Source: Shouchella hunanensis (GTDB taxonomy: Bacteria > Bacillota > Bacilli > Bacillales > Bacillaceae_D). From it: a DNA stretch of 64,000 bases. The position numbers and the translations under genes were made by a program. Below the pieces are notes generated by a model. That model was not told the DNA's origin, made no database searches, and worked only from the letters and a program-made list of their open reading frames with translations. The stretch spans positions 3,708,001 through 3,772,000 of the forward strand of contig NZ_CP117834.1 of the NCBI RefSeq assembly GCF_028735875.1, read 5' to 3'. This document shows positions 35,974 to 43,947 of this stretch, in pieces (the stretch's first letter is position 1; each line of letters starts with the position of its first letter).

Positions 35974-37418
35974 TCTATCCCCCCTGTTACGTTACGATGT
36001 GCTAATGGAAGCATAAAATAAAATGTGCTTCCTTTCTCTAACGATGATTGAAGCCCCATTTTTCCACCATGTTTTTGAATAAGCTCTCGACAAATGGCGA
36101 GCCCTAAGCCAACACCACTTTCATTTGACTGATTTCGCGCTTTTTCTACCTGATAAAAAGAATCAAATACATGAGCCTGCTCTTCAGGTGAAATGCCTTT
36201 ACCTGTGTCTTTGACAACAAAATAAACATGCGCTTCTTCGTGCTCTATGGAGTGAGTAGCGAGCTTTTTTGCCTGTGTTGTAGCAAGTAACGAAATACTG
36301 CCGCCTTCTGGTGTATAGTGAACTGCATTAGCAACAAGATTATCTACGACTTGTATTAACCGATCAACATCAACATAAAGTTCTGCATCGGCACAATCGA
36401 TGGCAATTGTAAAATGATGGTTTTTCCACTGATCTTTATAGCCGTCAAAAAGCGTATCGGCAAGCTCCTCTGCATCAACTTGCTGCAAATCCAACAAAAA
36501 ACTTGTTGCGCGGATTTGGGAGTACATTAATAAGTCAGCGATTAATCGCTGCATATAGCGAGTTTTGGCTAAAATAACAGACGCATACTCATCTTTCTTA
36601 TCGTCACTTTCTATTAGCCCTTCAGCATAAGCACGGATAGAAGTTAGTGGCGTACGTAAATCATGAGAAATGGAAGCGATAAGTTTTTGCCGATTTCCTT
36701 CAACCCGCTGTTTCTCTCGTTCGGTTTCGACTAATTGAGCAGTCATAATGGCAAAGTCATCAAGCAATACTCCAACTTCCGTTCGCCTATGTGTGGATCC
36801 ATGAAGCTTAACCTCTCTTTTGCCATCACCAATATGCTGCATCTGCTCTTTCATCCACGTAAAAGGCACAAGCATATTTCGCTTAAACCAGTGTTGAACG
36901 ATGTAAAATGTAATGGCGCTACTACACCCAAAAAATAAGAACGTTAACAGGTAGATTAACGAAGCATCTTGTTGAATATCACCTTGATGAAAGCGAATTT
37001 CATAATACCCTGTCAATGTATCTTCAAAGAAAAGCGGTTCCTTGTAGATAAAGGTACCATCACGTGTTTGAAGTTCATAGAGGTTGCTCATCATATCAGC
37101 TGGGCTTAAATAAGACGCAAACAGTCCAGGCTCCGATTGGGAAACAAGCTTCCGCTGCGCAGAATAAAGAGCAATATCCGCAACTTCACCATGATAGTGC
37201 TGTGTTTGCATCAAAACTGCTTCAGGATCTGTCTTAATTGCTTCCGCCTGTCTAGCAAGACCGCTGCCGATTGCTTTTGCTTTTGAAATCGCTTCAACAT
37301 AAAGCTCACTTTGCCCCTGAACCGCTCGATTAACTTGTATGCTAAATAAACTAGTTGTTATAAAGGGAACAATTGCCGTAAGAATTAATAGTAAATTTAA
37401 TTGACCGCGGAGCTTCAT
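35970..37418 (-). CDS. Sensor histidine kinase
   Basis: A 482-residue membrane kinase. It has one membrane segment at about 8-28, an extracellular sensing region of roughly 130 residues, a second segment near 155-175, and a HAMP linker. The dimerisation domain carries the phosphorylated histidine in SISHDLRTPLTSIRAYAEG, and the ATP-binding domain has N-box DNLVANAVHYT, DTGKGI and GVGLGLAICREL. The start at 37418 overlaps the regulator stop by ATGA. The signal is unknown. Confidence 0.88.
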   Translation of the reverse strand: MKLRGQLNLLLILTAIVPFITTSLFSIQVNRAVQGQSELYVEAISKAKAIGSGLARQAEAIKTDPEAVLMQTQHYHGEVADIALYSAQRKLVSQSEPGLFASYLSPADMMSNLYELQTRDGTFIYKEPLFFEDTLTGYYEIRFHQGDIQQDASLIYLLTFLFFGCSSAITFYIVQHWFKRNMLVPFTWMKEQMQHIGDGKREVKLHGSTHRRTEVGVLLDDFAIMTAQLVETEREKQRVEGNRQKLIASISHDLRTPLTSIRAYAEGLIESDDKKDEYASVILAKTRYMQRLIADLLMYSQIRATSFLLDLQQVDAEELADTLFDGYKDQWKNHHFTIAIDCADAELYVDVDRLIQVVDNLVANAVHYTPEGGSISLLATTQAKKLATHSIEHEEAHVYFVVKDTGKGISPEEQAHVFDSFYQVEKARNQSNESGVGLGLAICRELIQKHGGKMGLQSSLEKGSTFYFMLPLAHRNVTGGIE

Positions 37419-38104
37419 GCGCCGGGTGTGGCGATAAACTTGTAACCAATGCCCCAAACCGTTTCAATAAAACGCGGTGCTTTTTTTCGATCATTTAGCT
37501 TATCTCGTAAATTTTTAATATGTACCGTTACAGTGCGGCTATCAAATCCATCACTGTTCCAAATTTGATTATACAATTCCTCTTTCGTAAATACTGTCCC
37601 TCTATTTTCCGCTAGAAATAAAAATAACTGATATTCTTTCGCCGTTAACACCAGTGGTTGATCTTGAATGGTCAGCTGTCTTCCTCTTCGATCCACCTTC
37701 ACCTCATGAAACTGAAGCTCATTCTCTTCTCGAAACGATTGAACTGGGACGTGTCGACGTAATTGAACTTTTACACGAGCTACTAGCTCAGATGGACTAA
37801 ATGGTTTTGTTACATAATCGTCAGCGCCAATTTCTAAACTTTGTATTTTGTCTACATCTGTTTGCTTTGCACTGACAACAATAATCGGTATATTTGAAAA
37901 TGTTCGTGCTTCTTTGCATAAAGAAAATCCATCTTTTTTTGGTAGCATTAAATCAATGATCGCTACTTTATATGCATGCTCTTTTAGCTTTTGTAACCCC
38001 GTCTCTCCATCTTCACACCATGTTACGTACAAATTTTCTTTCTTTAAATAATCTGTAATAATTGTGGCAATTGCTTTATCGTCTTCCACTAAAAGCACAT
38101 CCAT
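37415..38104 (-). CDS. OmpR-family response regulator
   Basis: A 229-residue regulator with a receiver domain (about 1-115, acceptor aspartate in AIIDLMLPKKDG, and the switch lysine in DDYVTKPFSP) and a winged-helix DNA-binding domain (about 130-226, LTAKEYQLFLFLAENRG, VTVHIKNLRDKL, GIGYKF). It is the first gene of a three-gene unit with the kinase and lipoprotein. GGGGTGG precedes the ATG. The target genes are not evident. Confidence 0.9.
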   Translation of the reverse strand: MDVLLVEDDKAIATIITDYLKKENLYVTWCEDGETGLQKLKEHAYKVAIIDLMLPKKDGFSLCKEARTFSNIPIIVVSAKQTDVDKIQSLEIGADDYVTKPFSPSELVARVKVQLRRHVPVQSFREENELQFHEVKVDRRGRQLTIQDQPLVLTAKEYQLFLFLAENRGTVFTKEELYNQIWNSDGFDSRTVTVHIKNLRDKLNDRKKAPRFIETVWGIGYKFIATPGA

Positions 38105-38210
38105 AGTCCCACCCCATGTGCAATTTTTAATTCTATTTTACCAAATTTCAGCAATGAAATATAGATCTTTTCCAGTATTTCACCTATTCATCAAGGAATC
38201 CCAGCCATAG

Positions 38211-38244
38211 AAAAAGCTCGTAGACTATATCGTCGACAAGCTTT
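38211..38244 (-). terminator. Terminator after mecB
   Basis: AAAGCT...AGCTTT hairpin with inner GTCGAC/GTAGAC-like pairing, followed by TTTC on the minus strand, 15 bases after the gene. Confidence 0.6.
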
Positions 38245-38258
38245 ACAATGTTTTTATT

Positions 38259-38861
38259 TTAGTTCGCTGGGTAAAAAGTTTGGAATAAATACGCAATCGT
38301 ATTCGCTTCAATTAGTTTCTTACCGTACTCAGCAATACGATGAAATGAAATCGTAGCAGGACTTCCAAACTCAGACAATATGGCCACTAAAGCATCTTCA
38401 TTTATTTGTTCTAGGTCGTCGTCGGATAGCTTTAGAAAAAAACGATTTTCATAAGAATAAAGTTCTCCTCCACCCATGTCGATTGCTTTTAAACGCGGTA
38501 TTAGGCCAACAACATCTTCGAATGATTTAAACTCATAAAATACATCATCAATTTCGTCTAATGTTAACTGCATTTCGATAAAGCCATCTTCATAATCATC
38601 TGTATCATAATCATCCGACTGTGTCCCTTTTGTGACAATAAAGACCATGCCTTGTGCTGGCATAGCGAATACTTCAACTGCAATCGGACCATCTACTTTA
38701 AAACCTAATTCATCATCTGCTTCAAGCATCATATCACGAAATAAGTCATGTACTTTCGGTACATCTTGCCATAAATCTTCTTTCGTAATTCCTCGTTCTT
38801 CCATATCATCAAAGGTTAAGAAAACCTTAAACTTATCAATCGCCAAACGCTCTAATCGCAT
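38259..38861 (-). CDS. mecB: Adapter protein MecA/MecB (YpbH type)
   Basis: A 200-residue ClpC adapter. It has the N-terminal substrate domain MRLERLAIDKFKVFLTFDD, an acidic linker (DDYDTDDYEDG, about 83-93), and a C-terminal ClpC-binding domain ending in AEYGKKLIEANTIAYLFQTF. Position near glutamate dehydrogenase and the ypb genes matches B. subtilis mecB (ypbH). The closely related MecA is a possible alternative name. AAGGAGGT precedes the ATG. Confidence 0.9.
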   Translation of the reverse strand: MRLERLAIDKFKVFLTFDDMEERGITKEDLWQDVPKVHDLFRDMMLEADDELGFKVDGPIAVEVFAMPAQGMVFIVTKGTQSDDYDTDDYEDGFIEMQLTLDEIDDVFYEFKSFEDVVGLIPRLKAIDMGGGELYSYENRFFLKLSDDDLEQINEDALVAILSEFGSPATISFHRIAEYGKKLIEANTIAYLFQTFYPAN

Positions 38862-38963
38862 CCCTATACCTCCTTATGACCAGGCTATCCCATCTCAAAC
38901 ATTTATACGATACTTTATGTTTGCATGCATTAGATGGTTCAACGTTTTTATCTAAAATCAAAT

Positions 38964-39860
38964 CTAATTCATATGCTCTAGCCATAATTCCCAATCTGCT
39001 CTTGATTTTCCAACAAAGAGATCAGCATGATGCTTCTTTTGATCATCCGTTAAACCGTTAAATGCGTCCCCAATAATACCACTTTTTTTAATAAATGACT
39101 TTTCAGCTACATAGCGCACATGATTAGCAGCTTGCTCAAAATGCACCCTATCCATAGAAGAAATAATCATCAGTTCAGGCTGAATTTGTTCCATTACTAA
39201 TTCAACATCTTCTAGTGGAATCCCTGCATCTAAACAAATCACATCCATGCCTTTCCGCTTTAAATAAAATGAAAAAACGCGTAGTAAAATGGAATAGGAA
39301 TCGCCTTGATATGAAAACAATAACGCCTTAGGCATTAAGTTGTTTTTTGGAATACTTAGCATGACATTTTTCACTTTTGCGCCGAGTATTTGAAACATAT
39401 ATTGCTTATGAATGTTAGTCATAGACGGCTGCTTGTCCATTTCTTCTAACTGTTTTTCCACTTGCATAAACAAATCAATGGTTACTCGGTCTATAGAATA
39501 CATGCTATAGGCTTGATTTAAAACCGCCTGCGCACGCTCTTCATCAAAGCAAAGAAGCGCATCGGCAATTTCTCTCGCTATTTGAGCAATGTAATGGTGA
39601 CCTTCTGATACATTTTCTTCATAAGTTCCTTTACGCTCTAACGATTCCACCGCTTGTTTAATCGTAAAACCTTCGTTCACTCTTTCAATAAGCGTCTGAA
39701 GCTTTAATACTTGTTCTTCGCTATACAAACGATGACCACTTTCATTACGAAAAGGGGCTACAACATGATAGCGACGTTCCCAAGCTCTTAATGTACCAGG
39801 TCTAATCCCGAGCTTCTTTGACACAGCCTTTATATTATAATTCCCTTCTTTAAAGGTCAT
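38964..39860 (-). CDS. MerR-type regulator with B12-binding-like domain
   Basis: A 298-residue protein. The MerR winged-helix domain (about 8-75) reads YNIKAVSKKLGIRPGTLRAWERRY. The C-terminal part (about 85-290) has the layout of a cobalamin-binding helical plus Rossmann module, as in the CarH/LitR light regulators. The expected ligand-histidine motif is replaced by SYQGDSYSILL, so cobalamin binding is doubtful. The start at 39860 has AAGGAG ten bases upstream; a TTG seven codons earlier overlaps that site. Targets unknown. Confidence 0.8.
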   Translation of the reverse strand: MTFKEGNYNIKAVSKKLGIRPGTLRAWERRYHVVAPFRNESGHRLYSEEQVLKLQTLIERVNEGFTIKQAVESLERKGTYEENVSEGHHYIAQIAREIADALLCFDEERAQAVLNQAYSMYSIDRVTIDLFMQVEKQLEEMDKQPSMTNIHKQYMFQILGAKVKNVMLSIPKNNLMPKALLFSYQGDSYSILLRVFSFYLKRKGMDVICLDAGIPLEDVELVMEQIQPELMIISSMDRVHFEQAANHVRYVAEKSFIKKSGIIGDAFNGLTDDQKKHHADLFVGKSRADWELWLEHMN

Positions 39861-40090
39861 ATCCAATTCGCTCCTTACCAATTCAACCAGCTGCCTGTTT
39901 CGTTATTCGACCGTTTGCTAATGTTCAATTCTTATATCCTTTTTTCATTAGGTTAATCATTTTATGAAAATCTTTTCGTTATTAAAAGGTATAGCAGTAT
40001 CATACCACACTCTATTCAAACCACGCACATATGCGATTTAGTCGTCATGTGAAGATACAAATGCAGCGACTTCCTAATAAATATGCACAA

Positions 40091-40120
40091 AAAAAGCAGA
40101 TCCTCTAAGATCTGCTTTTT
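40091..40120 (-). terminator. Terminator after the M20 amidohydrolase gene
   Basis: Perfect AAAAAGCAGAT / ATCTGCTTTTT repeat, effective on both strands. Confidence 0.85.
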
Positions 40121-40127
40121 GATCTGT

Positions 40128-41330
40128 TTAATTTACCGCTTGTGTAGTTGCGTTTAATTCAGCCAATGCATAGAGCGCAACTGCGCCTAAATGTTTAGCG
40201 GCAATAAGCATCGATTCCTCGTCAATGGTAAACTTCGGATGATGATGGGGATACGTAATGCCTTCTTGTTCATTCCCTGCTCCAGTAAAGAAAAATGCAC
40301 CAGGAACTTTTTGCAAATAGTAGGAAAAATCTTCACCGCCCATTACAGGAGGAATCTCGTAGACATTAGCAGAATTAAAAAACGGCTCGGATGACTGCTT
40401 TAACCACTCTGTTGCCTCTGGATGGTTAATGACTGCAGGATATCCTTTAGCGTAATGAAACTCATAGGTGGCGCCATAGGCATCGCAAACCCCTTTTGTA
40501 ACATCTTCCATTCGCTTAATCACTTGCTCTTGAACCGGTTGACTAAAGGTCCGCACCGTCCCTGTTAAATTGGCTACATCACTCACAACATTAAATGCGC
40601 CACCAGCATGAAAAGAAGCGATTGTAACAACTGCAGGTTCAAGGGGGTCAACATTCCGACTAACAACTTGCTGTAGTGCTAAAGAAACTGCTGAACCTAC
40701 AATAACAGCATCTACTGTTTGATGGGGCATGGCTCCATGACCGCCAAACCCTGTAATATTAATTTCAAATTTGTCTGCAGCTGCCATTAAACGATCATAG
40801 GAATACCCAATTTCTCCTTTTGGAATGGGCGTCCATAAGTGGGTACCAAATATACGGTCTACACCATCTAAACAGCCGTCGTTTATCATTGCAATTGCCC
40901 CACCAGGAGCAAGCTCTTCAGCAAACTGGTGAATAAACACAATCGTCCCTGCCAAATCCGCTTTTCGTTCAGCAAGCACTTTTGCTAAAACAAGTAATGT
41001 AGCCGTATGTCCATCGTGACCACAGGCATGCATTTTTCCAGGATGTTTCGAAGCGAAGGGAAGGCCAGTTTCTTCTTGAATAGGGAGTGCATCAAAATCC
41101 GCACGAAGGGCTACAGTTTTACCGGGCTTCCCTCCCACTAACGTTCCTACAACTCCTCTACCACCTACTTCGGTTCGCACATTAACGCCAATATTTCGTA
41201 AATATTCTGCTATTTTCGCTGGCGTATGGACCTCTTCATAGGATAGTTCCGGTTCAGCATGAAACCCTCGTCTTAATTCAATCATTTCTGGGTATAGCTC
41301 GTCTAATCGTGATAGTATGTCATTCAGCAT
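40128..41330 (-). CDS. M20D-family amidohydrolase / carboxypeptidase
   Basis: A 400-residue metal-dependent amidohydrolase (hippurate hydrolase, N-acyl amino acid or IAA-amide hydrolase type). The conserved blocks are LRRGFHAEPELSYEE, ALRADFDALPIQEETGL, and the metal ligands HACGHDGHT, EELAPGGA, and the late GGEDFSYYL. A lid-dimerisation domain lies between about 185 and 295. The substrate cannot be read from the sequence. GGGGG precedes the ATG by nine bases. Confidence 0.88.
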   Translation of the reverse strand: MLNDILSRLDELYPEMIELRRGFHAEPELSYEEVHTPAKIAEYLRNIGVNVRTEVGGRGVVGTLVGGKPGKTVALRADFDALPIQEETGLPFASKHPGKMHACGHDGHTATLLVLAKVLAERKADLAGTIVFIHQFAEELAPGGAIAMINDGCLDGVDRIFGTHLWTPIPKGEIGYSYDRLMAAADKFEINITGFGGHGAMPHQTVDAVIVGSAVSLALQQVVSRNVDPLEPAVVTIASFHAGGAFNVVSDVANLTGTVRTFSQPVQEQVIKRMEDVTKGVCDAYGATYEFHYAKGYPAVINHPEATEWLKQSSEPFFNSANVYEIPPVMGGEDFSYYLQKVPGAFFFTGAGNEQEGITYPHHHPKFTIDEESMLIAAKHLGAVALYALAELNATTQAVN

Positions 41331-41353
41331 TCGTCTTTTCCCCCTTATGAACT

Positions 41354-41379
41354 AAAAAGGTATCCCTTATAGGAATACC
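41354..41379 (-). terminator. Terminator after the 37-codon peptide gene
   Basis: GGTATTCC / GGGATACC stem of eight pairs (one G-U) with a five-base loop and TTTTTAG on the minus strand. It lies 23 bases after the small gene's stop and closes its transcript. Confidence 0.75.
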
Positions 41380-41401
41380 GCCCATTACCATCTATACAGA
41401 A

Positions 41402-41515
41402 TCAATCAGAATTCTGGGACATTTTAAGTAACAGAATAGCCATAACTACCGCAAGTACGACAGCCGTTAAACCGATTCCTAAAATTGCAATTAATTGACC
41501 CGCGCTCATGCTCAT
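41402..41515 (-). CDS. 37-residue hydrophobic membrane peptide
   Basis: The ORF from ATG 41515 to TGA 41402 encodes a single membrane span (about residues 8-30, LIAILGIGLTAVVLAVVM) with a short MSMSAGQ front and a polar tail KMSQNSD. AAGGAG and AAAGGA lie 4-12 bases upstream. A near-consensus promoter and a separate terminator make it its own transcript. It lies 86 bases after a PlcR-like HTH-TPR regulator, the position where signal peptides such as papR are found. A signalling role is a hypothesis; the N-terminus lacks the usual basic residues of an export signal. Confidence 0.65.
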   Translation of the reverse strand: MSMSAGQLIAILGIGLTAVVLAVVMAILLLKMSQNSD

Positions 41516-41555
41516 CTTTCCTTTCACTCCTTGAAAGCATTTTCTTCTCCTACAC

Positions 41556-41583
41556 AGTATAGCATAAGACAAGGAACTTTCAA
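41556..41583 (-). promoter_or_regulatory. Promoter of the 37-codon peptide gene
   Basis: TTGAAA (41583-41578), a 16-base spacer and TATACT (41561-41556). It lies in the gap after the regulator gene, about 40 bases before the peptide start. Confidence 0.7.
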
Positions 41584-41601
41584 AGGTGGGCATCCTCTTC
41601 A

Positions 41602-42441
41602 CTACGTCCTACATAAAGCCAATAGCTCATCGATTTGATCCATTTTCACCCTATTTTGTTCAATATAAAGTAGCTTTTTCGCTTTCTTTAAATAGATACG
41701 TGCGTCATCATATTGGAATCGTTTTACTAAGCATTGTCCATAAATATAGAAAAATTGAGCTAGTCCGATAAGAACTTGGTAATCCAAACACATCTGCTCC
41801 CCAGCTACACAATAGTATTCTGCCTCAGCATACTCACCTTTTTTAAACATGTATTGGGCGTTGCCAAGGTATGCGCGTATATATAAAGGAACGTATTGAA
41901 CATGAGGTGATTGTTCATCTAACCGATGAAGCAATGTCTGAAAACAATGATGCGCATTCTCTTCCATACCAGCCTGGGCATAGATCGACCCTAAATCAGC
42001 GAGCATAAAGAATTGGTTACTCGTTGTATCTGCTTTATTGTAGCCCTTTTCCAGCTTTGAAATGGCCTCTTCCGTGGCACGGTCCACATAATGTGCACAT
42101 AGTGCTTCATGCCACAGGCAAAAAGAATCATCTTGAGCTAAATTAGCAGCTCTTAATTGTTCCTGCACTTTTTGAAATTCTCCTTTTATCGCATCAAGTC
42201 TTATTTGATCTTTTGTCGTTTGAGGACAATGAGCAGGTTCAAGTTGGTGATCGAAGAAATAATTCATGTCAACGTTTAAGCGTTGGGCGATGTGGAAGAG
42301 CGTTATGCTAGAAGGGTTTAGTATACCTTTCTCAATGTTACTAATTTGTGCTTGTGTGCAAATGCCTTTTGAAAGTTCCGCTTGCGTCAAGGCATTCTTT
42401 TTTCGCAGATGATGAACTTTTCGAGCAATTTCCCCTTTCAT
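41602..42441 (-). CDS. HTH-TPR regulator, PlcR/RNPP-like
   Basis: A 279-residue regulator. The N-terminal XRE helix-turn-helix (about 5-60) reads LTQAELSKGICTQAQISNIEKG. The C-terminal half is built from helical TPR-like repeats (for example MLADLGSIYAQAGMEENAHHCFQ, and AYLGNAQYMFKKGEYAEAEYYC). This is the architecture of RNPP regulators that respond to exported and re-imported peptides. AGGAGG precedes the ATG. A small hydrophobic peptide gene lies directly downstream. Target and ligand are unknown. Confidence 0.8.
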   Translation of the reverse strand: MKGEIARKVHHLRKKNALTQAELSKGICTQAQISNIEKGILNPSSITLFHIAQRLNVDMNYFFDHQLEPAHCPQTTKDQIRLDAIKGEFQKVQEQLRAANLAQDDSFCLWHEALCAHYVDRATEEAISKLEKGYNKADTTSNQFFMLADLGSIYAQAGMEENAHHCFQTLLHRLDEQSPHVQYVPLYIRAYLGNAQYMFKKGEYAEAEYYCVAGEQMCLDYQVLIGLAQFFYIYGQCLVKRFQYDDARIYLKKAKKLLYIEQNRVKMDQIDELLALCRT

Positions 42442-42592
42442 TTTAAAAACCTCCTGACATTAGGAAAAGAGCAGGCCTTCTGCTTATTTTGGAAAAATAT
42501 TCTTTAAGTATGATTATAAAGCCTCTAATCTAGAATTCCTACCTTTTTTTGAAAAAATAATTAATAAATCATTTTCTGAAAACAATATTTAA

Positions 42593-42618
42593 ATAAAAAA
42601 ACCTTAAAAAAGGTTTTA
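42593..42618 (-). terminator. Terminator after the 67-residue HTH gene
   Basis: AAAACCTT / AAGGTTTT hairpin followed by TTTATTT on the minus strand. Confidence 0.75.
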
Positions 42619-42623
42619 AGCTG

Positions 42624-42827
42624 TTAACTGTTTATCTCATCTAGGAATAAATCATCAGGTGTCATGGTAAATACGTTGGCAATTTTCACTGCTAATTCAT
42701 AAGAAAGCCCTCTTTTGCCGTTTTCGATTTGCCAATAAAATGGTGTACTGACATGAATCTGTTTTGCTACTTGTTCCAGAGTCATATGATGTTCTAACCG
42801 CACTTTTCTTAATTTAGTCCGTTGCAT
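42624..42827 (-). CDS. Small XRE-type HTH protein (67 residues)
   Basis: Almost the whole protein is one HTH domain: MTLEQVAKQIHVSTPFYWQIENG is the recognition part, followed by AVKIANVFTMTPDDLF. GGGGTG precedes the ATG. It is transcribed away from another small HTH gene with palindromes in between, a repressor/anti-repressor type layout. No phage gene lies nearby. Function unknown. Confidence 0.8.
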   Translation of the reverse strand: MQRTKLRKVRLEHHMTLEQVAKQIHVSTPFYWQIENGKRGLSYELAVKIANVFTMTPDDLFLDEINS

Positions 42828-42845
42828 ATGATCACCCCACTAGTA

Positions 42846-42951
42846 ATTAACCACAAGTTAACTAGATTATACTATTAACTGGTAATGCTGTAAATCATAA
42901 GTTTCTATTTAGTTAACAATTGTTTTCGTTAGCGATTTGTTAACTTATAAT
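42846..42951. promoter_or_regulatory. Divergent operator-promoter region between two HTH genes
   Basis: The half-site AGTTAA/TTAACT repeats at 42856-42863, 42875-42880, 42911-42917 and 42939-42945. Inverted pairs include TTAAC-N5-GTTAA (42847-42861) and AGTTAACAA...TTGTTAACT (42911-42919 with 42937-42945). The leftward promoter is TTTACA-N17-TATAAT (42894-42866). The rightward -10 is TATAAT at 42946-42951, directly after a half-site. Repeats flank both promoters, as expected for binding by one or both regulators. Confidence 0.65.
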
Positions 42952-42983
42952 GAGAGTGACGAAATAAAGGGAGGGTGTATGTG

Positions 42984-43280
42984 ATGGCGATTGATTCTAA
43001 GCGATTAAAGCAATTGCGTAAAGAACAAAAATTGACACAAGAACAGCTTGGGCGGCTTATCAACGTCACAAAAGTATCTATCTCAGGCTATGAAAATGGC
43101 AATCGAACGCCAGACACAGATACCATTAACCGAATTGCTGATGTTTTTGGTGTGACGACCGACTACCTTTTTGGTCGAACGGATCGAAAAAAACCAGCCT
43201 TTCTTTACGAGCCTGATTTAACGGAGAATGAAGAACAGTTACTTCGAGAACATCTGCATGCCTTACGTAAAAATAAATAG
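42984..43280 (+). CDS. XRE-type HTH regulator (98 residues)
   Basis: The HTH domain (about 7-62) reads LTQEQLGRLINVTKVSISGYENGNRTPD followed by IADVFGVTTDYLFGR, the pattern of SinR-like and phage-type repressors. A charged C-terminal helix (ENEEQLLREHLHALRKNK) may dimerise. The ATG at 42984 has GGGAGGGTG upstream; the GTG nine bases earlier lies in that site. It is divergent from the 67-residue HTH gene. Function unknown. Confidence 0.82.
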   Translation: MAIDSKRLKQLRKEQKLTQEQLGRLINVTKVSISGYENGNRTPDTDTINRIADVFGVTTDYLFGRTDRKKPAFLYEPDLTENEEQLLREHLHALRKNK

Positions 43281-43294
43281 CGAGTGGCGATCTT

Positions 43295-43708
43295 TTAAGA
43301 GCGGAAGTAGAGGTTAATGGAAAACCGTTGCTCCATCTCGTTTAAATAAGCTTCTTTTTCCTCATGGGATAAATGATCGGGCAAGATTTCAGTCAAACGA
43401 TCGATACATTCTTGCCTTAATGTCTCAAAATCAGTTTCTTTTTTGTCTGTTTTCTTCTTGCAGTTTATCATTTGCCCGATTAGAACGACCAAACATAAAA
43501 GTAAAATCAAAGGAATTGGCGCGAGAAGTAGGGTTGAAAAAGAGGATGACCCTTTCTGCGTAAGCGGACTTATGCTAATACCAAAAAGGAAGCTTGTACA
43601 TAAAGTCCACCCTGCATAGCGCTTGCTTTTCTTTTCAAAACGTTCGAGCGTCTGCTTACGCTTAACAAGTTCATTCGTTATGTGCCCTACTGTATCTACA
43701 TGTTGCAC
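43295..43708 (-). CDS. ypbF: Membrane protein, YpbF type
   Basis: About 137 residues with two hydrophobic segments (near 35-50 and 62-82) and a soluble acidic C-terminal domain (LRQECIDRLTEILPDHLSHEEKEAY). Position after recS and before mecB in the ypb cluster suggests B. subtilis ypbF; sequence support is modest. I favour the GTG at 43708 because GAGGTGG lies upstream; another GTG is nine bases earlier. It runs convergently to the HTH gene on the plus strand. Confidence 0.6.
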   Translation of the reverse strand: MQHVDTVGHITNELVKRKQTLERFEKKSKRYAGWTLCTSFLFGISISPLTQKGSSSFSTLLLAPIPLILLLCLVVLIGQMINCKKKTDKKETDFETLRQECIDRLTEILPDHLSHEEKEAYLNEMEQRFSINLYFRS

Positions 43709-43752
43709 CCCTACCACCTCTTTTTGTAAAGAGTATGTCTTACTAGTGCAAA

Positions 43753-43947
43753 TTAGACTAAAAAGAGAAACGCCATCACTAAAATGGACCCTACCAAACT
43801 AAAAAATAAGGCAAACAAGATTCGCGGCAAAAAGAGCGGCTTTTTTTTCGTTGTTTTGCTCCGCTTACGTTTATGGACATTCACACGAGATGGTAGCCGT
43901 TGCTCTTCGCTTCGATCTTCAAATTCTTCCACCTTCAACTCATTCAT
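43753..43947 (-). CDS. Small single-span membrane protein, shortened YpbE-like
   Basis: A 64-residue protein with an acidic start (ELKVEEFEDRSEEQ), a very basic stretch (HKRKRSKTTKKK), and one membrane segment at the end (LFALFFSLVGSILVMAFLFL). Its start overlaps the recQ stop by ATGA and has a GGGGGG ribosome site. Position suggests it represents ypbE, but the LysM part of that protein is absent. It may be a natural short form. Confidence 0.6.
   Translation of the reverse strand: MNELKVEEFEDRSEEQRLPSRVNVHKRKRSKTTKKKPLFLPRILFALFFSLVGSILVMAFLFLV

Noticed and set aside
42460-43290. Prophage or integrative element around the HTH genes
   Set aside because: No integrase, attachment repeat, tRNA or structural phage gene is visible; only the two regulators suggest it.
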